From Sclerodactyla briareus (lineage: Eukaryota > Echinodermata > Holothuroidea > Dendrochirotida > Sclerodactylidae), in contig JAODTK010000777.1 of NCBI GenBank assembly GCA_026419785.1, positions 142,501 through 206,500 on the forward strand: a stretch of DNA of 64,000 nt. Direction: 5' to 3'. Made by a program: the position numbers and the translations under genes. The notes under the pieces were generated by a model, which did not search any database, was not told where the DNA came from, and saw only the letters and a program-made list of their open reading frames with translations. Positions 24,312 to 35,455 of this stretch are shown in pieces. How positions within the stretch are numbered: position 1 is the first letter of the stretch; each line of letters begins with the position of its first letter.

Positions 24312-27300
24312 GTGTACATTTCGCCGGTTGCTCCTGGACGACGAAAACTCTTCGATATTGACGCTGTGTTAAAACGAAAACAACGGAAGGATAAAACGAC
24401 GCCACCAATTTAGACGGATGTTGAATGGAGAGGAAACTAGCGTCGGGGAAAAAAATTACACAGAACAAGCCCGCGTCGAAAATTATACGTTTATAGGTAT
24501 GTGGATGCACATGCAATAAGTGGGACAAATATTTTTGGCTTGGAGACAGATTAAATTTGGGTAAAAAGAAGCCTGGTCTGTGGAACTAGGCATTAATTGT
24601 TAGGTAATTATAGTTAGGACCACAGGTCAGTGGCCAAATCGTCATTATTTGGATGTGTAGCTATAGCAGATTCGTGTTGTAACCGCTTATCTCCTATGTG
24701 CGCGTGTTGTGATCATTACCATATAGTAACGTCCACCAGCAACCCTAATTATGTCACCCTTGCGTAAACGAGATTCGTCCAAGTAGAAATATTTTCTGTT
24801 ACACAGCGAAAAAAAATATCCTCCTCCCAGGGAGGAAGGGTTATAGATATCACTGGCAAACTATTAAAAGGGTAATTATAAAGTAGTGTCCCGCTCTTTC
24901 GAAATACCATTCGCATGTCTGACTCTGAAAAGATAACTCGATCCCACTGGGGGGGAAAGCTCATTCTTAGTATGCCGGTACTCATACTAGCGCACGAAGA
25001 CTGACTGTCTCGGGGGTTCGGGTCGAAGATCATCTGAAGTCACCAGGGGTCAATGTATGGAAACCTTGTGAAACACAGCAGTCCAGAATGCATAGTCGCG
25101 ATCAAGCGGTAAATTGGTGTGCAGCGCCCGATATACAAGTGACCATCTTTGTGTAGATGAGGAGTCATTACTGGTAAAAAGGAGGAATAAAAATGGGATA
25201 TTGACCAATTTTAACAGGTCTGGATGGACAGAGCTCATATTGGTATGCATGTTCCTCGTGATGAGAACATATGAGCCTTACATATTGGGGCAGGTCAAGG
25301 GTACTCTGGTAATCAGAGGTTAAATAAAAGTAAGAAACCCATGTAAACAGAATTAGTCCAGAATGCTTAATCAGGATAGAGTGAATTTGGGTTGACAGTT
25401 ATCTCATGGGGAGTACAGGAATCACGTTGCCTTCCAGTGTAGGTGGGTCATTATCGGAAAGAGAAAGCAAATTGTGAAATTCAAAAACATTCGGCCATTA
25501 TTCTCCTCAAAAGAATAAATCGTCAGGTCTGGAGAGATCACGCAGATCTCTGATATGTATGTTCCCCGTTTATTAATACGTGACTCGAACTCTATCATAT
25601 TTTGTCCCTTTTGACTTTAATTCAGCACTTATCATTGAGTGACACGCTCTGAAACTGGTCACTAACAAAATAGTCATGGTGTCAGTATACATGCACCAAC
25701 TCGCGTTACCAAAAACAAGAAATCCAGGCTATTTTTTATCCAGCGTTGACCGTCAACAGTTTAAAACTAATTACTTTCTGCGAGTTGCGCTAGCCATTTC
25801 AGGGTATACCCCAAATTAAGTTTCTCACTCCCTCTGTCTGGTGAATGATCCAATAAAAGGCATTTATGTCCGATAAAGACCTGTACATCACGAGTCTTTC
25901 TATAATGGCAAACAAGGACCCATGAATCATGGACACGGATAGCGGTTTAGAGGGGTCATAAATGTCAATAGAGCGATTGTCAATATAATGTTCCCCAGGC
26001 AAATGTATCATAAGCGCTCTTATCTAATCCATGACAACGAAATATCGAGCGCATCCCAGAGACCCAACAGCTTGAAGAATGGAGAGGAGGGCGCTAACTA
26101 AAAAACAACGCAGTGAGTAAAGCTGGGACCCCATAGACGTATGCGGGGCCTCCGGTATGCATGTGGACAAATCGCTTAATTTAGTGAACTGAACAGGGGG
26201 TGAATATGTCCTATTTAGTTTGATATAGATAAGAGGTATTGGTTCACAGAGACAAGGAAATTATAAATGAACGCAAACCAACACTGAATTGGCGAAATAA
26301 GCACGTGTACCAATGCCCAATACACCCAACCGCGAATGAATTCTATGGAATACTTCCTCAAAAGGTAGAGGCAAAGACAGTATGCAATGGGCTGCTGCCT
26401 CTGTATGGGTATTTTCGCATTAACTAACTCCTATTGTTTTCTTCTCTTCTGAAACACACGTTCGTTTTCGTAAATATGTGGATTTCACATCCAGCCCGGA
26501 CCACGCAGAAGCAGCAATGGAATCTAGCTAAGAATTTCTGCAAACAATCCTGGCCCTTTTCAGGAATGGTTTGTATCGTATATTCTCAGGGCATACTAAT
26601 TAGCATGGGAATACAGTGTCAGGGAGGGGCATTAGGTAAATTCCAATCGTTCTTCCCCAGAGCGGAAGAACAGTTGGCATAAATAGGAGATAAAGACACA
26701 GAAATACGTTTGTTACGAGAGAAAAATGTCAGGTATTTACCCTGTGGATGCATTTAATCCTTGCCGAAGACAGAGGAAATATGTGGCCACGCGCCAGGGT
26801 GTGGTGTGTTCTGTGTGTTGTGTGTGTGCGGGGATGTGTGGCGTGTGCGTGTGCGTGTGTACGTTTGTGTGTGTGTATGTGTGTGCTGTGTGTGCTTTCT
26901 GTGTGAGGTCACTCCCCTTATCAGCAAAACATCCAATTATATTTTAAATCATCTAATGGGTTTTTAAGGTCAGGAGAGGTTTATGTTCGAAAAAAGCAGG
27001 TAGCACGTGCCACGATATGTCAGGTGGAATTCAGAAAAGTACGATGTATGAAGAGAGGAAGTCTGTATGTTTTGGTTTAGCTTGTGTATCAGTTGAATGG
27101 AATAGGCAAGATCGTCTCGCAACAGCCGGCAAACAATGGACGTACCGTCTTTGCCTGGCGTCAGGAGAGCTATAAACGGCACTTCGGACCATTACTAATG
27201 TACGACATATAGTGACGATATGCTGCTAAAACGATATTGAATTGGACGAGTCTTCGTGTGCTTTCATGCAAACGCAGTTGTCGCGTTCTCGTCAGTGAGA

Positions 27301-27330
27301 CTGAAGGTATCTATTGCCTCTCCATAGGAT
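24312..27330. other. Duplicated non-coding sequence (copy B, distal part)
   Basis: Pairs with 10.9-13.5 kb. It contains the degraded copy of the 11.6-12.2 kb dispersed repeat (25,020-25,560). Nothing recognisable as a gene is conserved. Confidence 0.6.
26800..26905. repeat. Imperfect (GT)n microsatellite
   Basis: About 105 bp of GT-rich repeat with CG, GG and TA interruptions. It corresponds to the shorter GT-rich tract at 13,026-13,075 in copy A. Confidence 0.9.
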
Positions 27331-28199
27331 GTTCGTTCAGGATAGGTCAGATTCAGCGGTAACAACAACTGAAGAACTAATTAGTTGGACGATATGCCTC
27401 TGCATAGTGGCCAGGGCGGTTTGCCAGTCGGGGAAAAAAGTCGAGTCGAGAGGGTGTCGGGGAGAGAAGGAGGAGGAACAAATCGAACGAATGCGAGAAA
27501 AGAAAAAGCAGAAAAGAAAGAAATGAAAAATGAAAAATGAAAAATGAAGTTTTGGTGTTACAGGGTGGGTGAGGTGCACTATGTATGGCGAACGATACTC
27601 CTGAACTTACATGGGGAAGCGGACAATTATTTTTTCTTTCGGGGGGAACTCTGACACCCTCTGTCGGGATAATCCTGCGCGCCCTGGGTTTTGTTTCAAG
27701 TTCAGGATGATTAGTTCAGGGGTCAGGAGGGTTGTGTTTTTTTTTTTTGTTTGTTGGTAACAATAACTGAAGAAACATCATATTGTATGAAAGTCATCAT
27801 GATGGGGATGTCATGGTATTACAGAGGACAAATGTCAACGTTCTAATGCCAGTTCAAGGTAATTGAACGCTAGGGAATGTGATTATATCAATGGCACACC
27901 AAAAAGGTCTCTTTGGGAAGGCATTCACTCTGGAAGATATGGGTCAAATTGACTGAGTTGGGTAATTAGCAGGGAATCAAACCAAATGTTGGGTCAAATT
28001 CTGAACAAAATCAGGTCACGTTTACTTACAACACGGCTCATTCGAAACCATCTGAATATGGGTAGGGAATGTAATGCATTTTTTTTAGATCAATGTTAGG
28101 TAGATATATGCGCAAATATTATGCATATCATTGCTAACGTGCCTGCATGGATTTTGATAGATCCAGTGGTGTAGGGGGTGTGTTTTTTTTTTTATGAGG
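27331..28199. other. End of copy B and unassigned sequence
   Basis: Holds an (aaaatg)n-like purine-rich run at 27,519-27,547 and T homopolymers. A cagtggtgtagggggtg motif at 28,164 resembles a DNA-transposon terminus, but no mate was found. No gene was recognised. Confidence 0.5.
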
Positions 28200-29672
28200 G
28201 GCTGAATGAATAGTGATGAGGATAGGAGGAGGGGGCCTAAGGGGGGAGGATGTCATCGTCCTTCGGGAAAATGTTTGACTCCTTTAGAGGTTTTCACCTG
28301 GCCTTCGATGAACTTTGGTGCTCCAACGATTTTTCTGCTAAAATTCATCATGAACAAAGGGCAGTTAGCTCCCTTCTTTGAGAGTTGGGTATGGGGTTGA
28401 GGGATAAGAGGATAATACATCCCGAGGAGCCTATTCCAGGCACCGCGAACCTGACGATAGTGCGAGGAAAAAAGGGCGAGCATAGGTTTCGGTGCGATGA
28501 CGTGGAAAGTGCAACCGAAACGGGTGGCTGGAAGAAGAAGAGCGAGTTAGGGCGAGTAACCCGAGTAAAGGAGAACCAGCATCCCCAAGTCAGAAGAACA
28601 GTGACCATATTAAAAATAACGGTAAAGGAGGCAGAGAGAAGATGCAGATTTTTTTGTGCGATGGGATGAGAGATTCAAGTGAGGAGGTAGATGATCATCG
28701 TTGATGAGACGGATGGCCTTTTCTCTGGATACGATCAAGGACAAGAGAGAGGATGGCAAGCCCCACCCCAAATATGGCAACCATATTCTATCAGGGAAAG
28801 CGAATTTGGGCTTTGTTAAAAGCAGAATTAGCTGTTGTGGGGTGAATTATTCCTTGTGCGGCATAAGAAGCCCAACTTTCTAGAAGCATACGCTAGCGAT
28901 AGACTGATATGGGAGTTCCAGGAAAGGTTGTCGCTGATTTCCATACAGGATATTAAGAGACAGTAGACGAGGGAGGAATGGTCAGTCATGAAAATAGCTG
29001 GTGCAGCAGAAACACGCCGACCAGAAATCAGCAAGTTCTGGGTTTAGAGTGGTGAAAGGACCAGCTGAGCAGTGCATCAGTTCAAAATAGAATGAAGATC
29101 ATTGTTCAGCTGATTGGCAAAGATAGCGAACGGTTGTAGATAAAATCGTTCCGCTTCCGGGGCGAGGAAAAGAACAGCGAGTGGTGAAGGGTAGAATCCT
29201 CAGCCAAGGAGGTGATACTATGAGGTAGAGCGATAAGAGATCATTGATGAAAATGAGAAAGAGTGTAGGGAGAAACAAACACAACATTGAGGAACACCAG
29301 CATTGATACGGAATGGCTAGGGGAGAGCACCATCAACCTAACAGAGATTAGAGCGACCGTAAGGAAAACTGGCAGTCACAGAGGTTAGAAGGGGGCTGGA
29401 ACAAATGAAGTTAATTTGGCAAGGAGGCCGGCGTGGCAAACACGGTCAAAGGCCTTGGAGATATCAAAGGGGCAATAGCCCTACTTTCACCCGAAAAATC
29501 AATGGCTTGGGCCCACTGATTGGTTGACAAAAGATAGTAGGTCCCCGTAGATCGGCCATGGCCGGGAAAACCATTATGGTGGGCAATGATGAGAGAGTGA
29601 AAAATCAAGAAAGTAAACATGCTTGTTCACTATAGTTTCCATAACTTTGGAGAGGACGGAGGTGATATTTTT
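28200..29672 (-). mobile_element. Non-LTR retrotransposon (LINE) reverse-transcriptase remnant
   Basis: Read on the minus strand in several frames, the order of reverse-transcriptase motifs is recognisable. These are LSKVMETIVNKHV (29.62-29.67 kb), a HNGFPGHGRSTG...NQWAQAIDFSGES block (29.47-29.58), FLIFINDLLS (29.23-29.27), LAEDSTLHHSL in place of the usual ADD catalytic motif (about 29.19), DNLSWNSHIS...SRKLGFLCR (28.85-28.95), EYGCHIWGGA (28.76-28.79), KAIRLIN (about 28.72) and YGHCSSDLG (about 28.59). These are typical of CR1/Jockey-group LINE polymerases. The first catalytic Asp is replaced by Glu and there are many frame breaks, so the copy is inactive. The 5' side is cut off by a G/C-tract element near 29,672. 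Confidence 0.85.
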
Positions 29673-29760
29673 GGGGGGGGGGGGGGGGGGGCCTGGGGCG
29701 GATTTTAGGGGGGGTTTCCAGGTTCCGGAACCCCCCCCCCCACTTTTTGTCCAGAGAAAA
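29655..29760. repeat. G/C-tract transposon-end-like element
   Basis: A G run is followed by gcctggggcggattttaggg and then a C run after ccaggttccggaa. The ggcggatttta/gatccgcc motif recurs near 31,325-31,340. It abuts the 5' truncation of the LINE and probably marks another inserted element; the boundaries are unclear. Confidence 0.4.
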
Positions 29761-31189
29761 ATCACCAAAGGTTAGTATTATGGATTCCATTTTTTATAAT
29801 CCATACTTTGAAATTATTGGCTTCAATGAGTTTTCGTTGTTACTCTTCATCGGTCAAATTGGTTCAAAAGGCCGTATACAAATACATTAGACTTTTTTCC
29901 CAATGAGTGGGGGACACGCCTAAATTCATAACCCCCCCCCCATCGGCACAAGAAACGTCCCTTACTTCAATTGGGGAAAACTCTAATGAGTTGCATGGAG
30001 TCTTGTTAGTGCGATGACGGAATAACCGGTAAAGCCTTAGCGGAAAATATCGAGAACAGGCCTCGTCAACAAGAATAAACTGAAATGGACGACATGCGCG
30101 GAGAAGTAGGTTCTCCGGGCGCAAGAAAGGGCCATCAAAGATTCGCGATAGTCCCATGTCACCTATGTGACATACCAGATGTGTTCGAAGATGTGACACG
30201 GAGAGAACAATCCTATGTCACAGGATGACCTAGTAAACAGTCGGAATTTGGATGCAGGGAGTGGGAGTCATGGAAAGGGACGTGTGGGATGGGGACAAAT
30301 TGAAGAAAAAGCGTGAAAGGCCAAAACAGATATTAACAGCATTGAAAGCATGTGGACAAAGACCGGTTCCCACGTTAAATACTAATGAAACTCATTTGCA
30401 GAATACCGTCACAATGTTGTGAGTGTGAGCGATCCTTTAGTTGCCTGAAACGCCTCAAATCGTACTTGAGATTCAACCATGGGCCAAGGCGTCTTAACGG
30501 ACTTGTGTTGTTGGGCAGTACACCGAGACATTAAAACCCCCCACGGCACGATACTGCGTAGGTTCATGAGAATGCACAGAATAACGGATGTTCGCTGTCG
30601 AAGGATTCTGATATCTTAAGATCTTCAGCCACTATAGAGCAGCGTAAGGTAACGACTCATTCACACAATTCCCAAATGAACTAACGAAGGGAAAAAAGTA
30701 AATTAAAGGGTCAGCTCACTTAATAGATTTGTGCAATTCCTTGGCACAGTCATAGAAATCTATGCAGTCATGCAGTGTGATTGTTTGTGTGTGTTCGTGT
30801 GTGCGTGTGTGGTGGTACGTATTTATATACGGTCGTTACGCCTAGCTTTGTAAACAAGATAACTCACCCACCTGGATGGCTGAAGCTCATATTTGGTAGG
30901 TTGGGTTTCTCGTCCTGATAGGCATACGATCCAGGCAGCAACACGATTTCCGCTTCGAAGGTCACAACCCACCTTTGACAGCGTGGAAAAACTACCTCCC
31001 CCTACCACCCGCTGCACCCGGCGAAGCCTTTACAACCTTTGAAACATAATTTCACCAAAGCTTCTGTTCGTGATTACTTTGAGTAATGGTCCTTGGCGAG
31101 GAATGGTTAGTTTGAGGATTCAACTACACACGGTGATGGTGATTAGGCAAAAATGACTTAAATAAGGGAATATAATTCCATCCAAACAA
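29761..31189. other. Unassigned interspersed sequence
   Basis: No recognised gene. A 111-codon minus-strand frame at 29,864-30,199 lies upstream of the LINE and may be old LINE 5' sequence, but I see no motif. At 30,786-30,920 a GT-rich tract is followed by a diverged member of the 63.1-kb repeat family. Confidence 0.45.
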
Positions 31190-31290
31190 GCATGGAAATG
31201 CAATTTCCGGGCATCTGGGGGGTCCAGCAGGCTAAAAAATTCTGAGCGCTCCGCGCCAACCGATGGTGGGCGCTCCGCTTAGTTGTAACA
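31190..31290. repeat. Dispersed repeat sharing sequence with the hAT element interior
   Basis: The gcatctgggg...ctccgcgccaacc...ctccgcttag series matches 3,570-3,655 inside the hAT element and, on the minus strand, 39,255-39,350. It is a high-copy component that may mark relatives of that element. Confidence 0.6.
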
Positions 31291-31689
31291 TGGCGATCAG
31301 TACTCCGGACCGGAACTCCCCTCTTTGGAATTCTAGATCCGCCCATGGTGATGGCAATCGGTAATTGGAGGGGTTTTGGATTTGTCACCCTTTTTAGGCC
31401 TGGGCAGACATGAGCAGTTTACACACAGAAGGGTAGCATCCCATAGTATAACAAAGGCGGGTAAAGCTTGCTAAAGGATAGACGCAAGTTCGGGGGCACA
31501 CTTCAGGAGGACTATAGGGGAAGGAATGCCATCAGGACCAGATGCTTATTAATGTCTAATATGAGTGTTTGCGGACCATGCGAGTAGTGAAACAACATCC
31601 AAGATCGTTTCACCAAAAGCTGGCAAAAGATGGAGGAGGATGAGCATCTGCTTGTTCATAGTGGAATTAGAAGAGAAAGCTCATGATAT
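31291..31689. other. Unassigned sequence
   Basis: No gene or clear repeat structure apart from a gatccgcc motif near 31,336 shared with the 29.7-kb G/C element. Confidence 0.4.
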
Positions 31690-31930
31690 ATATCTAGATT
31701 GGGTATTTGGTGTAATGAATAGCACACCTAAATACACCAATCTGTTCAGGAAAACAATCTCCTGTTTTCACCTGGCATGAAGATGAACTTTCGTGCTCCA
31801 ATACCAAATTGGAAAAGAGGTGAATTAGTTCTCTTCTTTGAGCGGGGTCGAATCCCGCCTTCTACCAAGTACATATGTTCTCTCCCATGTTGAAATGAGG
31901 ATATGAATAGGGCGTCATCCATCCAAAACT
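31690..31930. repeat. Dispersed repeat with B-box-like motif
   Basis: Combines blocks seen separately at 3.75-3.97 kb and 28.27-28.40 kb: a gcacacctaaa block, a ttttcacctggc...gatgaactt block, a ttagttctcttcttt block and gggtcgaatcccgcc. The joint occurrence suggests all are pieces of one element, possibly the 3' region of the 28-kb LINE family. Confidence 0.55.
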
Positions 31931-31965
31931 GTCCGACTCACTAAAAAGAGTCATGATACATGAAA

Positions 31966-32466
31966 ATTTTTTCGCCACTGCAAGTATTGGTTATATGTAA
32001 CCTCTCGTTTAACATCGTCACCTCTCCTTTTACATCGTCCCACGATTATTTACATCGTTCAACTGATGTTAAGCTCGTGTGAAAAACGGCAATCACATCA
32101 TCAGGTAAGATGAACAGCGCCACACATTTAGCTCACATCGTCAAATGAGGGAATAAATAATTCAAAATACTATTTATCATCGGCACTTGATAAAGTATAG
32201 CGTCAATAGATGGTTCAAATCGCCAGCTGTAAAACTAATATCGCCACAGAATAGATTACATCATCACAGGAAAAATTTACACGCCACTCGATTTATTATA
32301 TCGTCACATAATGGACTGGCATGCCACATGATAACTTACATCGCCAGAGGAAAAATAACATACACCACATTGTGGGCGACACATCGTCACTGTTACTTTA
32401 TCATCGCCACATTGACATCTACATCACCACATTAAAATTTACGTCACTACTTATTTGTCGCCAAAT
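31966..32466. repeat. Degenerate, phase-locked 20-bp minisatellite
   Basis: About 24 units share a core near ACATCGYCAC followed by about ten variable, A/T-rich bases. Core starts at about 32,014, 32,034, 32,054, 32,074, then 32,199, 32,219, 32,240, 32,260, 32,280, 32,300, 32,320, 32,340 and 32,360, then 32,383, 32,403 and 32,423 are spaced 20-21 bp, with slips near 32,094-32,137 and 32,383 and one skipped unit at 32,137-32,179. Individual units are strongly diverged while the spacing is preserved. It lies beside a LINE 3' region but is not obviously part of it. Confidence 0.85.
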
Positions 32467-33779
32467 AACGTTGCCGTTTCGCCTCCATAGGTAATCTTCG
32501 CAGGTGATTTTCCAGGTTCGAACTGACCGACCCAAGTGCCCGGCAACTAGACACTTCGCCTCTGGTGTCCTAATCGGTATTTCAGCCTCACGTCTGGTAT
32601 TCATCTATATTATCTTGTTTCGTGTTCCTTAATGATGTTCGTTATCGTTGCATGGGGGTTGCAACATCTATATATTATCGTGGTGTACGTGTGTTTTCTG
32701 TTTGTCCGGGACGATTAGGTCAGTCGGATTTGAGTCGTACAAACCAGCTTGACTTCATCTGTCTCCATTACCGAATCCGGACGGTTGGTTGTAGCCAGTG
32801 ACCAGATCAGCTGCCACCTCATGCAGTAGTGCTTAATATTTCCACTTCGGGGGGGGGGGGGAGGATGATGCTTCACATTGTGGACGAGTTACGTAACTAC
32901 TGGAATAGACCTCCTGTGTGACATCCGCCACCACCAGGTGATTGACAGTTTCATCCACTGCCCGGCACATTTGGCACTTGCTGTCGGTTCTACTCCCTCG
33001 GATTTTGGCTTGATATGGCACTTCGTGTTCAGGGCTTGGTCTTGGGAAGCTGTGATTAGGGCCCCGGTCTCTATTTTGAGCCCTATTCGGGTCGAGCCAT
33101 CCGTACGCCAATTCCAGGTAATTTCCTCTACTTGTCGGGGGATTGGCCATGCAATGCTTTCTCCTTCCATTTCTCCTCACACCGACCCTGCCACTCTGTC
33201 TTCCATTCTTTCTTAATCGCGACATAAAACAACAGCCTCGTCTTGTTGCCATGCTGCTCTCAGCTGGGGCTTTCCCTGAGTATGTATTCACGAAGCACCA
33301 CTTCCTCGTGGTTATTGTGGCTTCCATTTCGTTCAAGCCTTGCTGCCTGTTTTCGGGGAGGTAGGTATGTGTAATCGGCCCTGGGGGGGGGTCTTTTTTT
33401 CATGGAGGCCCCCATGCATGGCGAGGAGTTTGCGAGTCCTGATCGAGGTCCCAATTCGACATCTTTTTCTTTGTCCAGTCTTTCACCCCCCCCCCCCCCC
33501 CACTTGTATCTCTTTACTGGCATGGCGTATACGTATGGGTTATTCGCTTTGATTTTGTTGTGGCCGCTTTGTTTGGACCTCAGTACTTCATCTTCACTTC
33601 TTTGCACGTTCTCCATCCTTGCAGTATTCCCAGGTGTACGTCGACGTCGTGGATCTTTCGGATGATGAGGGTGGGCCCCTGGGTGGCCTGTATTACACCT
33701 CGTTGTATATGACCAGTTTCCCAAATTCTCCCAGCCCGAACTCCATCCTGATGTCTACGCTTTTTCACTCATCCCGTAC
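32430..33779 (-). mobile_element. RLE-type LINE remnant, 3' part
   Basis: On the minus strand, in shifting frames, the C-terminal half of a reverse transcriptase is visible. Landmarks are DIRMEFGL (33,733-33,755), LGILQGWRTC (about 33.62 kb), NKIKANNPYVYAMPVKRY (about 33.53), YTYLP (about 33.37), QDQALNTK (about 33.03), a CCHC-like knuckle KCQMCRAVDETVNHLV (about 32.96), a region like the PD...D endonuclease domain ending IDVATPM (32,651-32,670), and LGSVSSNLENHLRRLP (about 32.52). CCHC plus a C-terminal restriction-like endonuclease domain is the layout of R2/Hero/NeSL-type LINEs. Many frameshifts and internal deletions make it inactive. It continues at 35,029-35,195 beyond an inserted hAT element. 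Confidence 0.82.
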
Positions 33780-35028
33780 CAGTGGCTGCACCAGGATTTT
33801 CCAGGTGGGAGGCGGATGGGGGCAGAAGAAATTGTTGGGGCCAAAATGTTTTGCGCAGGGCGGGAGTGAGGCATGCATCTCTTCACTCAGATGCCCCATA
33901 TGCCATCGGATAATCTGTAATGGTTCACCTCATTCATCATTCACAACAATTAATTGAGCGGCATTGAACCTATTGATGTCAATAGGCCTATTATGTCGAA
34001 TTTGCGAACCTACAGTACAAGGGAAAGAGCAGTGTGAATCAAATATCAGGTGGGGCAAAAAGCAAAACTCCTTGGCGGGGGTCCAGGCAATGGCTGGTAT
34101 CAGGATTTCAAAAGCCGGGTGCACTTGGGAGAGGGGAAAAACGGAAGTGCTGGGGGAGGGGCAGAACAATTACACACAATGAACACTAGTGAAATGACAC
34201 CAAAACGCCACGGAGTAGCATTCTGTTTACTCTCTCTGGACATTTCTGGAAACAGAAAGGTGAATATGCATATATGGACAAGGAACATATATCTGTTTAC
34301 ACTTGATATAGATAATAGTTCTGATAATAGCAGGTAATACACTCAGCGCTTTGAATACGATGCTTATTTATCTTCAGGCATACTCTACATTAACGTATTT
34401 TCCTACCACATCAGATAAAAGTGGCAGCAAATGAAAAGCAATGCCAGGTAATCGATGTTGAAAACATGTAGATAAAAGATGACTTCAAATCGGCGATCGT
34501 GAATGTTCGTCTTCGGTATATGTACAGTGATGTGCGCATAGCGAACACACACAGAGGACCGTATACAACGAGTTTGTGTGCCTGCCGGGACCGCGAAAGT
34601 AGCAATTACCGGTGATCAATGCTGATGTTAGCTGTGGATTGATTTCCGCACTGATTGGACAAGAGGATTGCAGCTTCATAGACATCCTCCCCCGTGGAAC
34701 ACCAGCCAATTCGTCAATAGGCGATGCATTCTTCCCAAATGCGTCCGTTAAGTGTCAGGCATGGGGGCAAGATGATTGAGGGAATGTATCTCAGAGGGGC
34801 GTGGTCTAACAAAAATGTGTCGTTCTCGATAGTTGGTCGGCAGGTAAGCTACAGGAAATGCATTTCCTACTGTACGAATCGGCTGCCGTGGAGTCGAAAA
34901 CGTCGGCTAGTCCCACGGTGGAACCACTATACTTCAGGAAACTGGGCAACCGAGTTGGGGTGGGGGTAGCTTGGGGCAAGGATTCTGACTCCTGACCCAT
35001 CCCCCCACCCCCCGTGGTGCCGCCACTG
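33780..35028. mobile_element. hAT-type element (1,249 bp) inserted in the LINE
   Basis: The left end CAGTGGCTGCACCAGG and the complement of the right end, CAGTGGCGGCACCACG, match at 14 of 16 positions. A perfect 8-bp target-site duplication, TCCCGTAC, flanks the element (33,772-33,779 and 35,029-35,036). Conceptually removing it brings the LINE YMDDLELYG motif next to DIRMEFGL, as expected for one polymerase domain. The interior holds G/C runs near 33.8 and 35.0 kb. No transposase motif was recognised, so it is likely non-autonomous. Confidence 0.93.
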
Positions 35029-35195
35029 TCCCGTACAGCTCCAGGTCGTCCATGTACAGGAGATAGTGGATTGTATGGCCCGTCGTATTGAGTGTTTAAA
35101 TCCTCTGGTTGTACTGAGTATGTGGCTGAGGGGTTCAAGGCCACACAGTAGTGGTGATAGTGCGTCTCCCTACAAAATCCCGCACCTTATTGGGA
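35029..35195 (-). mobile_element. RLE-type LINE remnant, 5' part with YMDD
   Basis: The minus strand carries GDALSPLL (35,146-35,169), a downstream LNPLS-like segment in alternative frames, and the catalytic YMDD box (35,045-35,056) in LLYMDDLELYG. This precedes the 32.4-33.8-kb part; the two were separated by the hAT insertion. Sequence identity stops near 35,195, where a plus-strand LINE fragment begins. Confidence 0.85.
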
Positions 35196-35455
35196 TTTCT
35201 GCTAGTTGTTGTGTGCCACAAGGGACGGGCTGAGCCCCGAAGCTCTATGTTGTATACCTCACTTCTTGGAGACATTATTCGTCGGCACGGGCTGCAGTAC
35301 CATTTTTACGCAGACGAAGCGGCGATGAGACTATGTTTGCATTTCGATTCCAGCAGTAACGTGAGATCCCAGACAAACTATCGACTCCAATATAGCGAGA
35401 AACACTCACCTTCAACAGGTTTCTACATTGGGACTGATTTATTCTTTCATTGAAA
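35196..35455 (+). mobile_element. LINE reverse-transcriptase fragment (CR1/Jockey-like)
   Basis: In slightly shifted plus-strand frames the motifs VPQGTGLSP, LYTSLLGDIIRRHGLQYHFYAD and a following DSSSNV segment are readable. These correspond to the PQG and YADD regions of CR1/Jockey-group polymerases. The catalytic box reads YADE rather than YADD and the fragment is about 85 codons long, so it is dead. It abuts the minus-strand RLE-type LINE in opposite orientation. Confidence 0.82.

Larger units (their letters stand above)
13580..27830. repeat. Copy B of tandem segmental duplication
   Basis: Begins at the tandem junction, where the ataccctgg motif recurs, and preserves copy A's landmark order to about 27,830. 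B-specific features are an extra unit of the internal array (17,090-17,680), an insert at 18,400-18,955, a 3.65-kb block at 20,656-24,311, and extra sequence near 27,390-27,760. It lacks the hAT element and the palindromic MITE of copy A. Confidence 0.85.

Noticed and set aside
31966-32466. CRISPR-like array
   Set aside because: The conserved core is only ~10 bp with ~10-bp spacers and the context is eukaryotic; no cas genes are present. It is a minisatellite-type repeat.
33143-33957. Plus-strand frames of 70-112 codons across 33.1-34.0 kb
   Set aside because: They are antisense shadows of the minus-strand RLE-type LINE, whose motifs are readable on the other strand.
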